From positions 117,685,674 through 117,749,673 of the forward strand of contig CM035170.1 in assembly GCA_020205615.1 (NCBI GenBank): a stretch of DNA of 64,000 bases. The letters are read 5' to 3'. This DNA comes from Panax quinquefolius (lineage: Eukaryota; Streptophyta; Magnoliopsida; Apiales; Araliaceae). Positions within the stretch are counted from its first letter, which is position 1, and the number at the start of each line of letters is the position of its first letter. A program made the translations under genes and the position numbers. Shown one piece after another: positions 1 through 11,585 of this stretch. Under the pieces are notes generated by a model. That model saw nothing but the letters and a program-made list of their open reading frames with translations. It was not told the origin of the DNA and ran no database searches.

Positions 1-285
1 TAAATCTTTACAAATAAGATAGTTCTATTAAATGTGATCCAAATATCTTAAAACTTGTTCAGGCATGTTCGATAGACACACATATATATCAACAAGTTAA
101 CTCCTTTTTATTTTATCCTATAATGTAACCAGATTATGATGGTGCTGAACACTTGTTAAGAGTTCTCAGCAAACAACAACTGAAATAAAAAGCATGACAA
201 TAACTGATTTACAACAAAAATAAGTAAAACAATAATATTGATTCAATATATTTCAAGCTTCAAGCCAAATCAACTGATAACTTAC
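1..285 (-). other. Formin intron 11 (partial)
   Basis: This is the start of the intron after exon 11, with donor GTAAG at 285-281. It is AT-rich and I find no coding similarity to FH2 in it. The next exon should begin with G(GA/GT) to complete the Gly codon of the ARG-S motif and must lie beyond the left edge. Confidence 0.8.
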
Positions 286-3200
286 CCCTTGCAGTACCCT
301 GGTTTAAAGCATTTCCTAGTGAAAGAATAGTCTGCATAACTTTCTTCAACTTTACAGAACTCCTGATCTGATAAAATATCATTAAGAAGATTAATAAGAC
401 ATCATTTTCATTTGAATTAGTGAGAGAGAAACATAAAAGAATAACTTGCCTGCTCTGCAGTTGAATTTACGACATCCAAGCTATTCCGGAGGTCAGAAAC
501 CTGGCATGACAAACTTTATTCATCAACACAAACTCAAATTAGTAGCTAGTAAAGAACAACTACACTGTTCTCTGACCTGGGAACGGAACTGCATCTTAAA
601 TGAGAAAACTCTGAGCTTAGATTCTGTCCGTGGTACTTGCATTAACTCCAAGAAGAACTGTTATGAAGAATCACACCCGGTTTTCATTTCATCTAAAAAA
701 GACCTCCTCGACCAATAGTTAAACCACTTCACAAAAGACACATTAGCATAGTAAATTGGGAAAATGAGATGTCAAAACCCACAAACCTGTTCACACTTCC
801 CTAACTTATCCTTTTCACCTTTATAGTTCTGTAAATAGAAACCATCAGTGAAACAATGACTTCAAAAAATATATAAGACATGATTTCCTTTATATTGCTG
901 CAGACGAATGCAAGGTTATGAACTATTTGAAGGACTACCTACCACCTAACTTGGATTATATCCAAAATCTAACAATAACTAGTTCAGAATCACATCTCGC
1001 TACCTTAAGCAGCTCCATCTCCTCTTTAGTTGGACAAAACTTAATGAGGTTATCAACCTGATCTGCATCTAACGCTGAATCTTCCAAAGCTAGGACTGAA
1101 GTCTGTCAAGGTTAAACAGTGTGGCATAGTCAATAACTAATCAAAAATAACCTACTGCTAAACAATCTAAGGTATCCATAATATAAGAACAAATGTAAAT
1201 GAACATGTAGAAACAATCATACTGAAAAAAAAACAATGGGTGATAGATTCATATAATTCTTAGAACTTGACAATGTATTTCCACTCCCTTGGGGTAGCGG
1301 AGAGCATTACTTCATCAGCATTCTGGACTCAGCAAAGAGTGAAATTTAGTATATGATAATAGACCAACACTGATGAAATAAACATTCACATTTGAATGCG
1401 ACTTACTAAAGGCATAATTTAACTTCACAAAGGGTCCCTGCTTTTTCTGGGTTAATCAAAGGTCATTCTAAAAGTAGTAAAGATGCTTCCAGAATGTTGT
1501 CCAATAGAAAGAATGCGAGGTAAAGAATCAACCAGACATAAACAAGGAGACGAACAAAAGTAATGACGGCTGTGGTAACTGGTAAAAGTAAACTCAGAAT
1601 ATTCCCCTGTAACTACACAAAGATATATGGCATACCTATAATGATAAACTAAAATAAAAGTTGTGTAGCTTGCTGACTGAGCGCAAGTATTGCAAATAAC
1701 ACTCTACAGAACCAACTTCCAATTCTAGATCAATTAAAGTACAACAGAAAGTAAAACTTGATGTTTTGAAAGCAAAATTAAGTAGTTTTTTGGATGGAAA
1801 TTAAAAGTTGACTAGGAAATGTAAGAGTTAACTTACCATCAATTCATGCAAAGGAACCTTCACCTTTGAAAGCATGATTTCACAATTATAGGCCCGTCTA
1901 TGGTCAATCTGTAAAAAGAAAGAAAGTACTGAATGACACTTTGATGGCTAAAAACATTTCGTAAGCAAAAAACACGGCTGCAGCAAGAAATTCAGAAATA
2001 ATATTATCATTTCAGATGTTGGTGCCGGATAAGTAACCTGAAGAGATTAATATTATTCAACAGAATTTGATCAAAACCTGCCAAATGAAAAGTTTTAAAA
2101 ATCTAAATATTTGAGACACCTTAGACGCAATGAAAACCAAATGCAACTTTTTGATACTACAAGCATGTAGACATCCAGAACTCTAGATTCCATGACAAGT
2201 AGTTATCTCAATTGAACCCAAGATATAAAAAACTCTAGATTACATAAGAAACAGCTCTCACAATTTATCCCAAAAAGAGTCCTCTCTTCTACCAAGTTTT
2301 TAAGACAGTACAATTCCAGATCCCTAATGAGTATGATGGATGATGAGTAGTCAATAATGGATAATAAATTTTAACAGAATTAGAAAAGGTAAAGTACACG
2401 AAATAGATTACCAGTTGCACTATCTCAGGCTTATTCCCTACTGAGGCACGTGAATTTGTTTTACCCCCTTGACTTGAATTTGGAACAGCTGCTGAGAACA
2501 GAGACTCAAGTTCTGATATATCAATCTCTGGTGCCCTGAAGAGCATTATAACATATTACAAGTTCATGAGACATTGCATCTGGAATTAACAATCAGAAAA
2601 CATGAATTCTCCATCAACAAAGCCATACGTACTTCGAAGCTTCACCAGATTTTTGTGTCTCAGCCCACAAACTTCCTTGTACTGCTCTAGTTAACTTTAA
2701 CCAATGCAACGGCTTCAATTTCTTGGTCTGGTTGTTCCTTGAAGTCAGAGCACGTGACGGACCTCGTCCTTTTGTGATGGATTGAGGAATAAAAGGGGGC
2801 GGAGGAGATGGAGATCCAGACTGTACAACAGTACCTCTTGACAGAGATTGTTGTTGTACAGCACCCAGAGAAGGGGCTGGAGGAGGGGGTGCGGAAGGAA
2901 CATGTGAAGAATTCTGTACTGGAGAGCGAGGATCCTTGGATGAAGAACTGGGAACAGGAGGAGGTGGTGGTGGTGGTACTGATGCTGAGTTTATAGTCTG
3001 TAAAGCTTGCCCAGAATGAAGAGGTGGAGGAGGTCTGCCTCTCAAAGGTGAATTTTCCTTCAATGGCGGAGTAGGTGGAGGAGGTGGTGGTGGAGCCGAC
3101 CTAAATGTAACAGTTTGGTCTTCCCTCAAAGCAGAGGTTGGAGGAGGAGGAGGAGGCCCAGTTCTGGTATCTTTATCATTATTCAAAGGGATTGGAGTCG

Positions 3201-6200
3201 AAGTCTGTGTTTGGGGGGGAGGAGAGAGTGGGGCTGAGGTGGGGATTGGAGGCGGCGTCTGTGTTAGGGGAGGAGGTGGAGGTGGTACAATTTTAGCATT
3301 TGTCTTATCCTTCAAAGAGTGGAAGGGGATATTTGACGGTGGCAGGGGAGGAGGTGGGGGAGGAGGTGGGGATGTTCCAATTCTAACTGTTGTACTGTCC
3401 TTCAGAGGAGGAGTTTGAAGTTCATGTGGCGTTGGGGGAGGAGGAAAAAATGTAGACTGTACAATGCCAATATCTGGATCTTTCACAGGTAAAGTAGGAG
3501 GAGGTGGTGGAGGTGGAGGAGATCTAGTTCCAGAAACAGACTTCTCCTCCGAAGCCAAACAAGGAGTGGGAGGAGATGATGGAGCAATCTCAAGGCCTTC
3601 AGAAGAGGGAGGACTGGAGACTGAATCCTTGGGAATTATAACTGCTGATGGAGTCTCGACTGCAGTTTGACTAACCAATAAGGATTCGCCACCTTCATGT
3701 ATGCCGGAGTCGGGCTGTTCTTCAAGTGAAGGATGCATACTTTCAGAGGTCGAAAGATGTGGAGGCTTCTCTAGCAAAGAAGGTGGACGAGGAGAAGCAG
3801 TAGACACTACAGCAGAAGCACTGAAGGAAGGTTGCAATGGAGAAGGTGGTAACGGAGGTGACAGTTGCGACGGGGAAGTTGGATCATTTCTGAACTCTGT
3901 GGATTTTGTCTCAGCCTTATCTTCACTCACATCTGCAACTTGAGTCAGTCTGGGTGAGGCCACAAACTGTTTCTCTAATGCTAAGTATATGGAGCTCTTA
4001 CTGTCATTTTCCAGTGCTTTGGGAGACTGTTCATCTTGATACATCCCAGGAATTACATGAACAAATAAAGCATTACTATCTAGATTTTTACCAGAACCAT
4101 AACCTAACTTTTCTTGGACATTATTTGTTGCAGTTATCTGCTGAATCATATCTAATGCAGCATCTGTCTTAGGAACTAGCCAATCCTCACTGTTGAAGAT
4201 CTCTTGAACTTTAGCAAATGCCTCCACAGGAAGGCCCTCCTTTTCCTCGAAACAAGACAAATCTACAGGAACTGTAGAAACAGCAGCATCCATCTCTGAG
4301 AAAAGAACCTTCATCCAAATAATAAATTTTTTAAAACATAAATATATGTTGATGCTGCTTGTGGGGAAAACACCACTACAATAGAGCACTGTCAATTACA
4401 TGTTAATAAATATACCTCTGCTCTGAAGTCCTTTGGAAATTGATCCTTAGAATCCCACACCATGTCAATATCATTGCGATTAAGCATTAAGATATTTGAC
4501 CTGATAAAAGCTGTATTAAACATGACTCGTAATATCATCGCTTCTCGTTCCATGTCATCATGTAAGTTGATACACTCGAGCACTACATCACCTTGAATGT
4601 TGCAATTGATATCAATTTTAACTAGTTCACATTCTGCCTGCAACAACAATGGAAGATGTTGTAGACATTATCACGTCATTAAAATTGCCATGCAGCAGCA
4701 GTCAATATAAGAGAGCAAAAATAACAAGTGAATAGAAGTTACGAGAAAGAGGAAAGGGGAAGTTCATTATATTCTAGTGTCAACAATATCAAGCAAAAGT
4801 AGTAAAAACACAACGTATCAGCTAGATATAAAAATATCAACTCCCATCTTAAAGCTTAGCAGAATATATGGACTTTCTTTCAGTTAAATTTGTATTCATT
4901 TAATCAAAAAGTCGTGAAGTAATAGCAAACTTTATCATATATTTCAACTCATTGAGTCATTTTTAAAGCCTAGAGATCTCCCAAATGAATCTGAACGGTG
5001 TTGAGATCACTTCTGCTAAAGAGGTAAAAATAAAGAAATGAGAAAGTGAATATTTAGAGAAGTTGTAAGCTTATTACTCTCACAACTATATCCACAATTT
5101 AAATTAAATATCCCATAGTGAACATATCTTCATTTTGAAAATAGATATGCCGCTCTAGTAAGTAAAAGCACAACTACAGAACAGTACCAAATACTTGTAG
5201 AGACAACATAATTAGGGTTTCAGATAGCTAAACTACTTCATTCAGAAGAACCGAATTGTGTACACCATATTGAATCAAATCTCAGCTCAGGTAGATACAA
5301 CATAAAACTAAACAAACAAACTTTCCCAAAAAGGTTAAGAAAATCCCTTTTTATTGTTTACATGCTTATACATAACACAAAACAAATGCATAAAATATGC
5401 CTATATATTTTAGATATTGATGTGCACCACTTTATATCCTCGTGATTTCAAAATTTATCAAACCAGTCCACTATATTTTACATATCCACCAATGTTCATG
5501 TCCATGCTTCACATATTCTCATTCATGCAACAGACTTTTGAAAATCAAAATTCATATGCAGAAATATCTTATCTGCCTTTACATCAGGATTTTGTAAGAA
5601 AAGTATTGCTCCAACTAATGATTGTTTAAAAGCTTATATGAATACATAACACAGAGTAAATAAGTTGAAAGTATTAGGAAAAATAGAGTCCCCAACAAAT
5701 AGCATAACCCAAGTAATTTTAATGGGATGATTTAATATTTAGACAAAATAATATCAGGCTTACAAAGAAATTTGTTCTTTTGTCTTTTTTTCTTTCTTTT
5801 AGGACCACGAGGATAATGAACAGCCTCACATGTAATAATATTAAATAATGGCATAAAGAACAGCAAAATTTACCTGCTTGTAGTGTCGGACAGCCTTGCT
5901 CCGTTTTGGTGTTGAAAATATAAGTTTAGGATTCCGATCAGAAACCAACAAAGGATCCTGTCCATAAATTCGAAATATAGGCCGGCAACCTCCCTCTCCA
6001 TCAAAGTTGGGAATCATTCTGATAATGATGCAGTCCAATGTAAGTGCCCTATCAAGTGGAGGCCATTCCGTAGCCACATTCCTCCATGATACATATTGTA
6101 AGTACCTTAGCTGAGAAGGGATCGGATTTAGAGGTGAGAGAAAATGCAAAAGCTCACGAGGAGCCTGCTTGTATATCATATCCAATGTCTTCTGCTCCCC

Positions 6201-7251
6201 AGAATATTGCTTACTGTAAATTAAGAGTGCAGCCAACATGAAAGCCAAAACAGGCCAACCACCTCGTTCACAGTGCATTAAGAGTACATTTTGATGCCCA
6301 AGTGAAAGCCAACTCTCACCGGATCGTAGAAAATGGTGGATCACCTCCATAGGGAGTAATGGACAACCTTCATACTGCCGAGGGGAGTCCATTATAGTCA
6401 TATCATACTCGGACAAAGCATTAGCAATCTGGCTTGGTACCCCTCCCTCACGAAAGTTGAATACCAAGATTGAGGCGTCTGGGTAGTAATCCCTTAGTTG
6501 AGCCATTACACCTCCCACATAAGCTTTATATTCTTCTGATTCCCAAGCATCGGTTGTGAAACAACAATCAAATACTACATATGCAAAAGATTTCAAAACC
6601 ATCACTAAACAAATTAAAACAATCATATAATTTCTTATCAATACCAAAAATATTACACAACTACTAGATACAGAGAGTTTTTTGTTTGATCCAAAATATT
6701 GTCCTGAGATAGAATTTGCATTTACAAATATTATTGTATGGTTCATTTATTATCTTTCTTCTAAAACTCTTGTTCTACTTTAAAATAGGGAAATTACTTT
6801 CTCCTAGTTTAAGTTTAAATGAACCTAAATTTCTGGAACAATAAAAACAAGAATACAACATAAATGAAAACAGTTGAATGAAGAAGGCTTTTACTTTTAG
6901 TAAACTTCAATACTAGAAATAGGGTCTGCCAAAACACATTTCCTTTCATGTTTTCCAGATACATACTGAAACAGATAACAGGATTTCAATTCAATTTAGT
7001 GACAGAACCAAAGTCAAAAAATACATTGTTGTGTCTCTATATAGACCTCATTACAAGCAGAATGAGAAACCAACCACCAGACTAAGAAGACAATTAGAAC
7101 AGAAATTGTATAAACATAATTTAATCGCTCCATATAAGCAATATAAAAGGGGTTAAAGGGGGCAATAGGGAAATATACCGTAAACTCTTTCAGAGATCTC
7201 GAGAAGTCCATCAGGTGGCTTTCGATAGAATAATTTACGAAATAATGCCAT
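286..7251 (-). CDS. Class II plant formin (PTEN-like, C2, FH1, FH2), 3' end off the window
   Basis: Formins nucleate and elongate actin filaments; in plant class II members the PTEN-like/C2 part is thought to target membranes. Eleven coding exons read on the minus strand: 7251-7179, 6574-5874, 4637-4416, 4308-2633, 2535-2412, 1908-1837, 1102-1004, 828-787, 657-577, 500-450 and 367-286. They total 3,223 nt (1,074 codons plus one base) and every junction keeps codon phase. The start gives MALFRKLFYRKPPDGLLEI, the usual class II opening. The PTEN-like domain spans about residues 1-200, with HCERGGWP at 125-132; Pro stands where an active C-x5-R phosphatase needs Arg, so it is probably inactive. 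C2 follows to about 335. Exon 4 encodes the FH1 region with many polyproline runs. FH2 begins near residue 862 (KLKPLHWLKL) and is about half present. All introns are GT-AG except intron 10 (GC-AG). The coding sequence has no frame break. Family resemblance is to the Arabidopsis FH13/FH14/FH18/FH20 group; I do not assign an orthologue. Confidence 0.95.
368..449 (-). other. GC-AG intron 10 of the formin gene
   Basis: Reading the minus strand, the exon ends ...GAGCAG and the intron starts GCAAGT instead of GT. The acceptor is a normal CAG before ATCAGGAG. Both flanking exons are conserved FH2 sequence (VSDLRNSLDVVNSTAEQ, then IRSSVKLKKVMQTIL), so the junction is well fixed. GC-AG introns are a known minor class that often shows an otherwise perfect donor consensus, as here. 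Confidence 0.85.
4638..5873 (-). other. Formin intron 2
   Basis: A 1.2-kb AT-rich intron between the end of the PTEN-like exon (CAG|GTAAAT at 5874/5873) and the C2 exon (GCAG|GCAGAA at 4638/4637). It holds only short random open frames and no recognisable transposon or RNA gene. Confidence 0.8.
6575..7178 (-). other. Formin intron 1
   Basis: A 604-bp first intron with donor GTATAT after ...GTTTACG and acceptor TATGTAG before TATTTGAT. It splits the codon for Val25 (G|TA). Open frames that seem to extend exon 1 or exon 2 into it are read-through and are not protein sequence. Confidence 0.85.
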
Positions 7252-7280
7252 GAGATTTCAGCTAAATCATCCAAATTATA

Positions 7281-7289
7281 AAACCCTAA
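7281..7289 (+). promoter_or_regulatory. Telo-box (AAACCCTAA) in the formin 5' region
   Basis: The nonamer AAACCCTAA lies about 30 bp upstream of the formin ATG. Telo-boxes are known in plants near start sites of genes active in dividing cells and as Polycomb-associated motifs. A single short motif can occur by chance. Confidence 0.4.
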
Positions 7290-7340
7290 CTCCTATCCAC
7301 GCCCGGTTGGTAAAGTCCGTCCTACCCCCAATCAACCGAA

Positions 7341-7350
7341 CTTTATATAT
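7341..7350 (-). promoter_or_regulatory. TATA-like box of the formin promoter
   Basis: The minus strand reads ATATATAAAG about 90 bp upstream of the formin ATG. A start site near 7315 would leave a short 5' leader of about 60 nt. Position and sequence fit a plant TATA box; there is no direct evidence of use. Confidence 0.45.
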
Positions 7351-7665
7351 GTATATGTACAGGGGAATTGTCCAATTTGAAGGAAACTTGAAGCGATGTT
7401 ATGAAAATTCAGCTTAATTTTTCTCTGTATAAAATCTGAGTAGTAGATTTGGAGTTAAGTTAGAATGAGATTGTTGACGATGACTGAATTTTGTGTTCTC
7501 TTTTTGAGTTTGTTCACTTTTTCTTATTCTTTTTTCTTACACAAAAAGGGAGAAGAAGAAGGAGGCAGGGAGGAAGGAAGGAAGGAAGCTCAGATAAGCT
7601 GAATCGTACAGAGCGACTTCTTGAAACGGCACGTCATACGACGACGTGTACGTCACAATTGAATA
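7351..7665. other. Formin upstream region with GA-rich tract
   Basis: About 300 bp between the formin promoter and the LINE. A purine-rich stretch at 7548-7590 includes repeated GGAA and GAA units, and three ACGT cores lie at 7631-7653. No convincing gene is seen; the short open frame starting at 7491 is low-complexity. Confidence 0.6.
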
Positions 7666-7694
7666 TGACAAACAGATAGTATATCTATTTGTCA
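7666..7694. repeat. Short inverted repeat beside the LINE 5' end
   Basis: Two 13-bp arms, TGACAAACAGATA and TATCTATTTGTCA, are complementary at 12 of 13 positions and separated by 3 bp. The element lies just before the first LINE-like codons. Confidence 0.7.
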
Positions 7695-8643
7695 CATTTA
7701 CTACTTTGCACCCAGATAAAAGCCCGGGACCTGATGGTTTTAATCCAGATTTTTATCAAGCGTATTGGGCCGATGCGGGGGAAAGAGGTTACAAAGGCGT
7801 GTTTGGATTTCCTTAACGAGGGGTGGTTGTCGGTAGGCCTTAATGATACGATAATTGTTCTTATTTCTAAAGTTAAAAAATCGGATAAGATTATTGATCT
7901 AAGGCCGATTTCTTTATGTACTGTTATTGTGAGGATTATGACAAAAATACTTGCGAATAGACTGAAATTGGTGCTGAATTCAATTATTTCAGAATCGCAA
8001 AGCGCTTTTATTCGAGGGCGTCTTATTACGGATAATGTAATGATTGCATTTGAGGTCGGACACTACATTAAAAGGAAAACAAAAGGAAAAGTGGGTGTGG
8101 CGTCTCTTAAGATAGACATATCTAAGGCGTATGATAGAGTTGAATGGGGTTTCTTAGAAATGATGATGACTAAGCTGGGTTTTTGTAGTAAATGGATTAG
8201 GTTGGTTATGATGTTTGTATCCTCGTTTCGATATATGGTGCGACATGAGGGTCATGAGGTAGGGCCAATTATTCCTTCCAGAGGTTTACGACAGGGGGAT
8301 CCTATGTCGCCATATCTATTTCTTATTTGTGCTCAGGGTTTGTCTTCAATTCTTAATGACAAAGTACGCAAAGGCCTAATCCATGGATGTCGTGTTGCTA
8401 GGATGGCATCTGAGGTATCTCATCTTTTCTTTGCGGATGATAGTTTTTTGTTTTTTAAAACTTCTGTTGCTGAATGTGCCGCAGTAAAAGATTGTTTGAT
8501 AGAGTATGAAGCAGCTTCAGGGCAAAAAATAAATTTTTCAAAATCTTCTATCTTATTCAGCTCTAATACAGCTGGTAGTGTTTAAGAGGATATTTGTAGT
8601 CTTTTGGGGGTACAGGTGAAAAATAATCATGGCAAGTATTTAG
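7695..8643 (+). pseudogene. LINE fragment 1: reverse transcriptase
   Basis: This is the first of three pieces of one plant L1-type LINE. It opens inside the RT N-terminal region (PDKSPGPDGFNPDFYQ), so the endonuclease half is missing. The frame shifts by one base near 7775. The main open part (7689-8585) then carries SLKIDISKAYDRVEW (first catalytic Asp), GLRQGDPMSPYLF and the FADD core at 8430-8441. The TAA at 8583-8585 replaces an expected Gln CAA, a C-to-T change. The frame continues after it (EDICSLLGVQVKNNHGKYL) up to the Copia insertion at 8644. Bases 8639-8643 (TTTAG) are the left copy of that insertion's target duplication. Dead as a gene because of truncation, frameshift, stop and insertion. 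Confidence 0.9.
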
Positions 8644-10533
8644 TGAAAGTAGTATGCACACAAGCCAATCATGTTTGATGATAAAGCATATACTTTGTAA
8701 CAATCTTATTCATTTATTAATAAAAAGTATTAATTTATTAAAGGCTTTTTAATTATCTACATGATGCTGTTTTATAATATGTGATAAACCCATAGTTTTA
8801 AGCAATGCTTTTAGAAAAATGATGATGATCATTTTAATGAGATCTAAATTCTTTGAAAGCTTAAAACTAAAATAGTTCCCAATCGTTGGATTACTAAATT
8901 GGGGATTAGTGAATCAGGATAGATTGAGATACATCGTTGTTTGCTTCGTTGGATGAGGATGATTGATCTCACGATCATTTGTGTGGAACACTAAAGCAAG
9001 TATGTAGAGTGCTTATTAGAGAATAAGTTCTTTCGAGCGTGGCTCATTAAGGAATACCTAATGGAGTTTTATTTGCTCGTCGATAGAATTCTCAGTAGTG
9101 ATAGTAAGATCAAGTGATCCTTGGACTTGAGATCATCATAGTAGTATCTTGTGTATGATGAGTTATACTGACTTATTCCTTAAGACCCTTAGGGTATATC
9201 AAAGGGTATGCTTGGGTATAATAAGTTGTACGTGGAGATAATGTATGATCGATAAAGAATCTACCACTTTAATAAAAAAGAGAAATGTCTATGTGATTCG
9301 ATAAATGACAACCCAAAGTAGTCTTGGCGGAGAATGAAATTAGAAAGGAGTTTCTAATTTGCATTATTGGGAGTTCATGCATTTAAGGATCGAAATACAT
9401 ATAATTAAATAAAATAAGACTTGATAAAGATAATTCCGTATGCCTTATATTTAATTGAGACATTGTATGGTGGAAGGATTGAATTATGCAGTAACTATTT
9501 ACTCAAAGGTTCTTTTATGATTAATGTTGAAATCTATATTATCCGGAAAGTCGTTGATCGCTAGGGAGGCTTATCCCTATTGTAGAATAAATATTATTTA
9601 TTTAAATAAATTAATTGTTTAATTTATTTATTTAAATAAGATTAGAATTGTTCTAATTGATTTATTCACAATAGGTTTAATATGGAGAACCCAAAGGGTC
9701 ACACCATAAAAGGAAGAATAATTATTTAAGAAGTTAATGGCATAATCGTAATAATATGTTATGTATATTTAAATTTAATCTATGGTGATAGAATAAATTA
9801 AATAACTTAATATTTATTATTTAATATTTTAGAAATATTAAATATAAATTAATAAGAGGAGTCTTATTAATATTATTACAATTATTATTATTTTAATTTC
9901 TAAAAGAGTTTAGGAATTAATTTAATATAAGTACTCTCATTTATTCCTAATTGGATTAGGAAGGAAAATTAGTTAAAGGAGTTTAATTAATTATCCCTAA
10001 TAAGATTAGGGAGCTTAATTAATTAAAAGAATTTAATTAATTAAATAAATCCCAATTCCTTAATTGTTAAGGTGGGTTGCCCATATCTATAAATAAGAGA
10101 GTCTTATTATGGGTGGTGTGGTTGTTGACTTTTTCAACGTCGACATAATTCCAATTTGTTGGAGGAAGACGCCATTTTTTACATAGAGATAGGAAAACTA
10201 GGGTTGAGCCAATATCCCTTCTTCTTGAATCATTATTATTCCTTGGTGGATCACCTCCAGAGGCCAAACATATGGGTGGCTAACGTTGATCAAAGGAAGG
10301 AACCAAACCCGGTGGATTCAAGTTCAAGCGAAAGGATTTGGAGGTGAACTTGTACACGAGAAGCTCGATCTTCAAGGGTATGATTTTATTCTTTATCTTT
10401 TCGTTTAATTAATAATTGTGCATAAAGGGTGATCTGGGTATATGGTTTGTAAAATTTTTAAACTCTGATTTTTTTACACGTTTCCGCACTTTTATGCAAT
10501 TTGATTGCGTTCTTGAATATTACAAACCTAACA
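8644..10533 (+). repeat. Copia copy 1 5' LTR
   Basis: It begins TGAAAGTAGTATGCACACAA and ends TTACAAACCTAACA. It is very AT-rich, with TTTAAATAAA and TTAATTAA palindromic stretches around 9590-10050. A promoter-like CTATAAATAAG lies at 10087-10097, about 450 bp before the LTR end. It matches the 3' LTR at 15881-17785 closely, with scattered indels. Confidence 0.92.
10087..10097 (+). promoter_or_regulatory. TATA box in the Copia 5' LTR
   Basis: CTATAAATAAG occurs in both LTRs of copy 1 (again near 17335-17345) and, reversed, in the LTR of copy 2 near 20200-20210. It is the best promoter candidate in the LTR. Confidence 0.55.
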
Positions 10534-10534
10534 G

Positions 10535-10547
10535 TGGCATCAGAGCC
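10535..10547 (+). other. Copia primer-binding site (tRNA-iMet type)
   Basis: TGGCATCAGAGCC starts two bases after the 5' LTR. It resembles the TGGTATCAGAGC-type site, complementary to the 3' end of initiator tRNA-Met, with one change. The reversed copy lies next to the LTR of copy 2 near 24656-24671. Confidence 0.85.
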
Positions 10548-10959
10548 AAACTTTTATGCGAATTATTAATTATTTTAATTTGATATGTATATTGATATGT
10601 GTTTTGAACAATTGAATTGGGCATAATTTTGTTGTATAAAATTTATTTAAAAAAAAAAGAAAAGGAAAAGCGGTAATTATATTCACGATACCTGTTTTTA
10701 TTTAATATTCCATGATTCGCTGATTCGTAAGATTACGTGGGTATATCATTTCGTGGTAAGAATCAAATTATCTTAGTAGTGAGTACTACTACGCCGAGGA
10801 TTCATGTGATTTACCAAGCAGGATTTGCGGATATAATATAAGTAATCATGATTATTACCATTCATGTTTTCTGGTGGTTTCTTGGTGATTATATATTATA
10901 TATATTATATCTATTACCGTAATATATATTATATATATAATATATATTCTTAATTATTT

Positions 10960-11585
10960 TATAATTAAAATAAAAGTTTATTTTAATTTTAAAATAAAAG
11001 ATTTATTTTAATCTTAAAATAAAAAGGTTTATTTTAATTTTAAAATTGAATTTTATGTTAACTAATTAGAGTTGGAATTGGATTGCATGATAACTAATTG
11101 GAGTTGGAATTGGATTCTATTTTTCCTTAAATAAAGGAGTTTATTTTGATATGAAATTAGATTTCATATTATTCAAAATAAAAAAGTTTATTTGTGAATA
11201 GGAAAAAGAATCAGTCTTTCCTTAAATAAAGGAGTTTATTTAGATATGAAATAAGATTTCATATTATTCAAAATAAAGAAGTTTATTTGTGAATAGGAAA
11301 GATAATCAAGTGTTTCCTTTAATAATTTTTTTTTACATGGAATTGGATTCCATAATTAATTAAAATAAAAAAAGAGTTTATTTTAATTGAAAAAGATTTT
11401 TATATATATGGAATTGGATTCCATAATTAATTAAAATAAAGGAGTTTATTTTAATTAAAGATTTTGATTAAAATAAAATAGTTTATTTTATTCAAAATTA
11501 GATAAATTAAAATAAAATAGTTTTATTTTGATTTAGATTTGGATTAAAATAAAGGAGTTTATTTTGATTCAAAAATAGATTTTAT
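10960..11585 (+). repeat. AT-rich imperfect tandem repeats in the Copia leader
   Basis: Units built on AAATAAAGGAGTTTATTTT recur about every 40-110 bp, interleaved with GGAATTGGATTCC-like palindromes. Each unit is partly self-complementary (AAAATAAA against TTTATTTT). The array is also present, reversed, at about 23790-24260 in copy 2. Confidence 0.75.

Noticed and set aside
446..718. A 90-residue plus-strand open frame
   Set aside because: It overlaps formin exons 9 and 10 in antisense and has no independent signal.
2808..3943. Plus-strand open frames with Gly/Glu-rich sequence
   Set aside because: They are the antisense of the polyproline codons in the formin FH1 exon, which is the real coding strand.
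7491..7679. A 62-residue open frame rich in Arg and Gly
   Set aside because: Low-complexity sequence from the GA-rich tract, with no domain or conserved context.
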